From assembly GCA_946220865.1 (NCBI GenBank), contig CAMJYM010000007.1:36051-100050 (forward strand): a DNA stretch of 64,000 nt. The letters are read 5' to 3'. Source of the DNA: an uncultured Clostridia bacterium. GTDB taxonomy: Bacteria; Bacillota; Clostridia; Saccharofermentanales; DTU023. Numbering within the stretch: the stretch's first letter is position 1; the number at the start of each line of letters is the position of its first letter. Shown in pieces: positions 60,486 through 64,000 of this stretch. Made by a program: the position numbers and the translations under genes. The notes below the pieces were generated by a model. It was given only the letters and a program-made list of their open reading frames with translations. It ran no database searches and was not told the origin of the DNA.

Positions 60486-60548
60486 ATGAGGGTCATCATC
60501 ATGCAAAGTGTGGCAGGCGACACCCTGGTCACCAGCGTCTACGCCCAG
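60486..60548 (+). repeat. Displaced fragment of the yibE/F gene
   Basis: 61 of 63 bases match 58318-58380 inside yibE/F. A further short match (CTGGGCTTGAT at ~60562) corresponds to 58471, with ~80 bases missing between. No open frame is kept. Confidence 0.9.
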
Positions 60549-60676
60549 TACAGATCTCTGTCCTGGGCTTGATTATACTTTAGTCTAAACAGCATTCGTT
60601 TTGTCTGACATGCGAAGCCCGCCGGTACCTGTAACCAAGGCCAAAAGGCCGTGGTCGAAGTATGAAGAGTGGCGCA

Positions 60677-63600
60677 TCATGGCATCGACGATGACTTTAT
60701 TTTCCTTCGGATCAAGATGGCAAGAAGCAAGAGGCCCGATAACAGGACGACTTTGTCCTTTGTGCATCTATCGCTCTTTTCCCCTGTTCTGGGCAATCTG
60801 ACGACCTTTATTGGGGATTGAACCCTCTCTTCGATGGGCTTTAGGTTTGGAACGATCTTTAAGTTTGGAACAATACTTGGCTTTTCAGGTGTTTCATGGT
60901 TTGGCCATGGAGCCGGCTTTTGGGCATAAACATAAATCACAGTTAATTCGCCATCAGTCAACTGACCGGCTGCCGGGGCAGAACCCGTTGCCATTCCTTT
61001 GAAGGTATAGCCCTCGATGAGTTTCTTCTCTGTTTCGTAAGTATCTCCGGTCTTACCGACGATCACCACCGTTTCGGCAATTTCCTGTCCGTTCTCATCG
61101 AGATATTTGACAATCACGCTGCCCTCTGCACGCTCCCAGGCAGCATAGACAACATTGTTTTCTTCGTTTATCTGGTCAATCCAAATGGTGCTAAGAGGCT
61201 GACCTGTTGTCTCACGATCCAAATACCAACCTTTAAAACGCCAGCCGGAAGGAGTTTCACGGAATGAATTAAAATCTTTCAGCTGTATCTTTTCGTTATT
61301 GACTATGTCTGTAACAGTTTCTTTGTTTTTTCCATTATCATTGATATTGTATTTATTAAAATTGAAGTCATAGGTTAACTGTGTAGTTTTGGCTTTGTCC
61401 CCCCATTGAGCAACTAAAGTCGAGTCATCTTTGATCGGCAATACGCTGCCTGGGTAATAAATCGTATCGTTAAATTTCCATCCGAGAAAGACTTTTCCAT
61501 CAGGAGGCACAACATTGTTTGGCGCTAAAACAACTGCTTTTGCGGTGTCGTAATACTTTTGCGGATCATTAGGTATTGTTCCGCTTCCACCATTAAGCTC
61601 ATAGGTTACCTGATAGGACTTGGCAGGCTTCCACTCTGCGACCAGAGTAATATTTTCATAAATGCCTGATTCAAAGCTGTAGGGTTTACTATTAAGAGAC
61701 CATCCTATAAATATGTGATCCGCATAAACCGGATCTTCTGGCTTATTAATTTTTGTCCCATAGACAATATTCTCGATTGCGGCAATTTCACTGCCGCCTT
61801 TCGTGTCAAAGGTTACCGTATACGTGATCGGCTGCCACTTGGCGTAAAGATTCAAAAGCTTGCCCGGCATCCTGCCATTTACCCAATCAACAGGGCCGAC
61901 GGAAAGTTTCTCGTCTAAATACCATCCGGCAAACTTTTGCTCCTTACCATTAATATTATACGTTTTGCCGACCTCATAGTCTTTAGGCTCGTACAATGTA
62001 AGAAGCTTTTCATACGGAACACCCTGTGTAATATCCGTAACCTCGGGTCCTCCATTTTCTTCAAAGTTTATAGGATATGATACCCTGGCAAAATATAAAT
62101 CCATCTTATTGCCATTAAAGGGTTGCCCATCTTTCGTTTTGGGTGTTTTCCCTTTAAGGTCTGGGTGATCCGAGTAAAAGTAGACCATCCACCCGTCCCC
62201 TGTATCTCTTTCTACCCAGTTCCCGTCTGAAATATCAGGGTACGGTACAAAGCCTTCACCTGCTGTCATCCAAACACTGCCTATATTATAGCGAGCGATT
62301 TGAGGCTTATGAAAATATATCTTTCCATCCTTTTCTATCGGCTCATTGATTGCTCCTAGGCGACCGAGCGCTGGAGAGAATTCTCCTTCTAACCCTTCAT
62401 AAAAAAGCGTATAAAACATGTTATCTTCAGGAACAGATTCTCTCACAAGAGTAATATCACTCGTAAAGTAATAAAACGGAAGTTGATTTTGATCACTAAT
62501 AATCATATTAAGTTCATATGAATACCAGCGCCAACCACTATGATATTTAGAATAATCGCCAATCTGGCTCCACGCATCATCTGTTCTTTGATAAAAAGCT
62601 ATCTTTGAAGTTTTAGTTTGTTCCACTCCCTGATCGTCTTTATATTTAAACGTAAGATTATATACATTACGCTTGTAATATACATTCATAACGCTTGAGC
62701 CATCCGGTTTAATGGTGATGGGGCCTTCGCCCTCTGTTCTTTCCTTATCTAAGGTTACTCCGGCAATAGTTGTTCCCAAGTCGGCTTGCGTCAATGCATC
62801 CGTTGCTTCATTGAACTCAACGGTTGTATCTACTGTAGCCTTCCGCGTTTTAGAAAGCCAAAGCGAAGGTTTGCCTTACGGATTCAGAGCTTCAAGCCAG
62901 TATTTAATGGTATAATAAGATTCCGCCGGTTTCCACTGAGCATAAAGGGTCATGGGCTGTTGCACTTCTTGATTAAAATCCCATGCTGTTTCACCTGTAG
63001 AGTCTGTTGTCCATCGGTCGAATGTATATCCTTGTTTATACGTTTCTTTATTGAGTATTTTTTTATTTTCATCGGTAAGCGCGATAAACTGGCGATCTAA
63101 TGTCGTGCCTCCCTGTGTATCAAAGGTTATCCAATATCCTTCCTGGGTTATTGGATAAAGGTTAACATCTTGGTCGGTCAGCTGCATATCGCCTGATACA
63201 TCCTGATTACTATTGGCATCAGTAGCCCATCCAATATGATTCTGCGTATTGGGATCTACCTGTACTGACGGACTGAATCTCTCAATCTTGATTTGTTGAT
63301 TTGGCTGAAAAGAATCTGTACGAATCACTTCCCCATTCTGATCATGGTAAAACACATGAACCTTTTTCAAAAAACGTGCATACAATTTCAGTGTTGTGCT
63401 TTGCCCGACTTCACTCACACGTCCAAATTGATCAAAGGGCTTTATGGCATTCTTCTCAAACCAGCCCAAAAAGGTATCTTGCTTTTCCGGTACTCCGGGA
63501 TCAAAAAGCGTGTCTCCATTTTTCACTATCTGTTCATTATGAGGTTGTTCTTCGTCCTCTGATAAGAAGAATTGTACCGTTAAAAGGGCCGGTTCACTCG

Positions 63601-63973
63601 GTTGAATCACACGTCTCTGCACGCTACCCTGTTTTGCCTGCGAAATAATTGAAGAATCCCTGTCCATGTGTTTCTCAGGAGTCTTCTCATTTGTATTAAG
63701 CGCCGGATCTATTTTTTGCCTGGTTTCTGCATCTGTCTTTTTCCCGCTTTCTGACCCTGCCTCTGACTTTTTCTCAGCCTCAGTTTTCGTCCCTGTTTCT
63801 GATTTTTTCTCAGTCTCCGGTTCTGCCTCTGCCTTTTCCTCAGAAATTTCACTTGACTCAGGGGGCACAGATGAGTTTTCCTGCATGTCAAAAGCAAACA
63901 TGGACTCGCTGCTCAAAGAATAAGCCATGAAAAGAAGAATGAGAAGCAAGACGTTAAAATTATATTTTTTCAT
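60677..63973 (-). pseudogene. Sortase-anchored InlB-repeat/MucBP surface protein, one in-frame stop
   Basis: A ~1100-codon frame for a cell-wall protein. N-terminus: signal peptide MKKYNFNVLLLILLFMAYSL (ATG 63973; a TTG at 63985 is possible), then a Glu/Lys/Ser/Thr-rich stretch. The body carries several InlB B-repeat (Flg_new-like) modules, e.g. WITFDTQGGTTLD, YTVTFDTKGGSEIAAIENIV, YQVTYELNGGSGTIP. Near the end is a MucBP-like domain (GSVIVKYLDENGQEI). The C-terminus has LPRTG, a hydrophobic helix (VVLLSGLLLLAILI) and RRK, a complete sorting signal. A TAA at 62873-62875 (WLEALNP-stop-GKPSLWLSK) splits the frame; both halves stay in one frame and the domain pattern continues across it. It is either a nonsense mutant, a sequencing error, or read through. 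Confidence 0.85.
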
Positions 63974-64000
63974 ATATTTCCACAAAACTCTCTTTCTATC

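Noticed and set aside
62870..62880. Selenocysteine or pyrrolysine recoding of the in-frame stop
   Set aside because: The codon is UAA, not UGA or UAG, and no recoding structure is evident.

Overview
The window looks like a chromosomal segment of a Gram-positive Bacillota, most likely a gut or rumen-type Clostridia. Reasons: strong AAGGAGG-type ribosome sites, an LPXTG-type sortase-anchored surface protein, lipobox lipoproteins, ireB next to ruvX, secG next to rnr, DUF1292 proteins, and tRNA genes with encoded CCA. No species can be named from the sequence alone.

Layout. (1) 1-6.4 kb: a carbohydrate block with the end of a GH1 glycosidase on + and a minus-strand operon of GH13 alpha-glucosidase, GH36 alpha-galactosidase and a GPH sugar symporter. 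It suits uptake and hydrolysis of raffinose- or melibiose-type oligosaccharides. An inverted pair of an unusual composite repeat (about 573-876 and 6459-6870) flanks the operon. (2) 6.9-22.2 kb: an AT-richer accessory block bounded by two direct copies of a ~110 bp double-hairpin repeat. It holds decayed IS3, IS1182 and IS256 transposases, a degraded VanZ-type gene, a 637-residue membrane-anchored protein with a possible PIN-like core, a nucleoside salvage operon (BMP lipoprotein, ABC ATPase, two permeases, three nucleoside phosphorylases) with a divergent DeoR regulator, and an AAA/DUF4143 ATPase. (3) 22.2-27.4 kb: MFS transporter, FAD-dependent dehydrogenase, extended SDR, small membrane protein and DUF2089 regulator. 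(4) 27.7-35.3 kb: citrate lyase citDEF on +, a tRNA-Val, and a complete livKHMGF branched-chain amino-acid ABC operon on -. (5) 35.4-42.6 kb: a compact seven-gene minus-strand operon (two DUF1292 proteins, DUF2156, CPBP protease, a large secreted protein, an AlaX-like editing protein, a membrane protein). (6) 42.8-53 kb: core genes pepT, ireB, ruvX, mtaB, an HPr-like protein, rnr, secG, a cation efflux protein and an ECF sigma/anti-sigma pair. (7) 53.2-64 kb: tRNA-Val, cyclophilin lipoprotein, YhaM-like exonuclease, TetR, secreted phosphoesterase, YibE/F membrane protein, M24 peptidase and a sortase-anchored repeat protein interrupted by one in-frame stop.

The most unusual signals are the two repeat families that bracket metabolic modules and supply the stop codons of two transporter genes, tandem copies of gene 3' ends (ATPase and mtaB), a displaced fragment of the yibE/F gene, and the uncharacterised PIN-like membrane protein among IS remains. 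No CRISPR array, prophage or intact mobile element was found. Functions are assigned by reading motifs; no database search was run.
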